A stretch of 64,000 nucleotides of DNA from Heyndrickxia camelliae (GTDB lineage Bacteria > Bacillota > Bacilli > Bacillales > Bacillaceae_C). The stretch covers positions 1 to 64,000 of the forward strand of contig NZ_PIQO01000005.1 in the NCBI RefSeq assembly GCF_002844575.1. The letters run 5' to 3'. The position numbers and the translations under genes are program-made. Below the pieces are notes generated by a model. It did not search any database. It was not told the DNA's origin and saw only the letters and a list, made by a program, of their open reading frames with translations. Shown piece by piece: positions 62,649 through 64,000 of this stretch (the first letter of the stretch is position 1; each line of letters starts with the position of its first letter).

Positions 62649-63296
62649 ATGTATTATCCTTCCTATCGAAGTGAATCTCCTCGTGTTATGACGGTGATTG
62701 GAACCGCACAACTATCTCAAAAGCCGGATACCGTTACTATTCATTTAGAAATAATGACAGAAAATCAACAACTCCAGCAAGCACAACAGGAAAACGCTTT
62801 TAAGATGAATCGAGTCATCCAAGCTCTATTACAAGCAGGATTAACAAAGGAAAATATCCAAACTTCTTCATATATTATTCATCCGAAATATGATTATGCT
62901 GATGGAAAGCAAGTGTTTAAGGGCTATCAAGTATTCAACTCGATAATGGTAAGAATAAAAAACCTCAATCAAGCCGGTCAAATGATTGATATAGCTGTCC
63001 AAAATGGAGTAAACCAGGTTTCTAATATTCAATTCTCCATAGAAAATCATCATCGTTTTTACCGAGAGGCACTGAGCAATGCTCTCATAAATGCTGTGTC
63101 CAAGGCACAAACAATTGCTGAAACATTAAAGGTAAAAATGGATCCGATTCCAATGAAAATAGTGGAGGAAATGCATGAAATGTCTCATCTTATGCAAAAA
63201 TTCGCAGTGGTGGAGAATAGTATGTCCACCCCGATTGAACCAGGGGAAATCGTAATACAAGCGAAGGTCGAAGTGCAAATGGAGTTCTACGGGTGA
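62649..63296 (+). CDS. SIMPL domain (DUF541) protein
   Basis: A 215-residue protein of the SIMPL/DUF541 family: VMTVIGTAQLSQKPDTVTIH, the helical NAFKMNRVIQALLQAGLTKE, IQTSSYIIHPKYDY and GYQVFNSIMVRIKN, then EALSNALINAVSKAQTIAET. Members are often exported or outer-surface proteins in other bacteria; no signal peptide is present here. Role unknown. Its ribosome site lies in a strong hairpin. Confidence 0.88.
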   Translation: MYYPSYRSESPRVMTVIGTAQLSQKPDTVTIHLEIMTENQQLQQAQQENAFKMNRVIQALLQAGLTKENIQTSSYIIHPKYDYADGKQVFKGYQVFNSIMVRIKNLNQAGQMIDIAVQNGVNQVSNIQFSIENHHRFYREALSNALINAVSKAQTIAETLKVKMDPIPMKIVEEMHEMSHLMQKFAVVENSMSTPIEPGEIVIQAKVEVQMEFYG

Positions 63297-63585
63297 ATAA
63301 CTGCATATTCTTTACAGCTGAAAAGCGCTAATTTGAATGTTTTTAATTTTCAATAAGAAAATTGACTCCTACATGGAAATAAAATATATTTATCATAATA
63401 AAAATTTCTGCTGAAACAGGTATTGGCCCCAATCTCATCAGAAGAAAACATGGATGTGATTCAATGCATTAAATGAAAAAAATGTCTTTTTCATTATGGG
63501 CTGTATCAGAGGTGGCAAAGCATAGGAAACAATGGAAGCAATAAACTATCGATGCTTAAATAAAGCTTAATGGAGGGAAATGAAC

Positions 63586-64000
63586 ATGAAATATAACTTT
63601 GACCAAGAAATTAATCGTTATAATACCAGCTCTGTAAAATGGGATGAAGTAGACACTATTTTTGGCGGAGAAAACCTATTACCGATGTGGGTGGCGGATA
63701 TGGATTTTAAAGTGCCCGAGCCTGTAATCGAAGCGGTAAAACAACGAGCGGAGCACGGAATCTTTGGTTATACAGCAAGAAACGATTCCTATTACGAAGC
63801 CATCATCGGCTGGATGGAGCGGCGCCATAATTGGAAGGTGGAAAAAGATTGGATTTGTCATGCACCAGGTGTCGTTCCTGCGCTGGGAATGCTTGTTAGA
63901 ACGTTTACCAAACCAGGGGATAAAATTATCATTCAACCACCTGTCTATTATCCTTTCACAAATGTCGTAGAGAAAAATGAAAGAGTCATTGTTCCAAATC
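63586..64000 (+). CDS. patB: Cystathionine beta-lyase/PatB-like aminotransferase (5' part)
   Basis: A fold-type I PLP enzyme cut by the window end; 138 codons are visible. It begins MKYNFDQEINRYNTSSVKWD and has LPMWVADMDFKVPEPV, HGIFGYTAR and APGVVPALGMLVRTFTKPGD, then IIQPPVYYPF, the MalY/PatB pattern. It cleaves C-S bonds of cystathionine or related thioethers. ATG lies behind GGAGGGAAATGAAC. No SAM riboswitch is visible in the preceding 290 bases. The PLP lysine lies beyond the window. Confidence 0.9.
   Translation, partial: MKYNFDQEINRYNTSSVKWDEVDTIFGGENLLPMWVADMDFKVPEPVIEAVKQRAEHGIFGYTARNDSYYEAIIGWMERRHNWKVEKDWICHAPGVVPALGMLVRTFTKPGDKIIIQPPVYYPFTNVVEKNERVIVPN

Noticed and set aside
63300-63585. 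SAM riboswitch before patB
   Set aside because: None of the conserved S-box blocks is visible; only a short AT hairpin near 63475 is present.

Overview
The window is AT-rich DNA from an endospore-forming, low-GC Gram-positive bacterium of the Bacillaceae. The evidence is a Bacillus-type tRNA cluster, T-box leaders, Fur/PerR, Rex and LutR-type control sites, a Spo0M-like protein, a small acid-soluble-spore-protein-like gene, two sporulation-kinase-like histidine kinases, and strong AGGAGG ribosome binding sites with frequent TTG/GTG starts. I see no insertion sequence, no intact prophage and no CRISPR array. Many genes are broken, and several families of short intergenic repeats are present.

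Layout. 1-670: 3' end of a tRNA cluster (His partial, Gln, Cys, Gly, Ile, Asn, Arg). 900-2650: a small protein of a phage-associated look, then a T-box leader fused to a decayed isoleucyl-tRNA synthetase gene. 2760-7100: a PfeT-like iron-efflux ATPase with Fur-like and PerR-like boxes, then YdbS/YdbT-like PH-domain membrane proteins. 7.3-9.7 kb: a class A penicillin-binding protein. 10-19 kb: small accessory enzymes and a second T-box leader (Gln specifier) ahead of a frameshifted glutaminyl-tRNA synthetase gene. 19-28 kb: nucleotidyltransferase, Spo0M, methyltransferase, a GAF-histidine kinase/NarL regulator pair and a two-domain VOC protein, then a 14-unit 52-bp tandem array. 28.9-38.7 kb: lactate metabolism (ldh with Rex boxes; lutP, lutR and lutABC with two matching palindromic operators), plus uspA and dacC. 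39.3-41.0 kb: marR-paiA-paiB. 41.2-45.3 kb: an aldo/keto reductase stopped by one nonsense codon, a TetR regulator, an MFS pump and a rotted alpha/beta hydrolase. 45.4-49.6 kb: a second 52-bp array, a MerR/alcohol dehydrogenase pair, and a helix-turn-helix protein carrying about eight LAPF repeats. 49.9-55.3 kb: nucleotidyltransferase, spore protein, polar amino acid ABC transporter, CPBP protease and CsaA. 55.8-64 kb: two sporulation-type kinases, a phosphoesterase with an SH3-like tail, a SIMPL protein and the start of patB.

How it fits together. The clearest physiological module is lactate: fermentative Ldh under redox control, with uptake (LutP) and oxidation (LutABC) under LutR. The second is iron/peroxide control of PfeT. 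The two tRNA synthetase relics each keep a T-box leader whose specifier matches a tRNA in the adjacent cluster (ATC/tRNA-Ile-GAT, CAA/tRNA-Gln-TTG), which suggests accessory synthetases that were once regulated and later lost.

The most unusual structure is a set of three intergenic arrays (about 21.9, 28.1 and 45.4 kb). They share the same 52-bp period and the same hairpin geometry (10-bp arms, 9-nt loop, 23-nt spacer), although the 21.9-kb array has unrelated arm sequence. All functional calls rest on reading the sequence and remembered family features; no database search was run.
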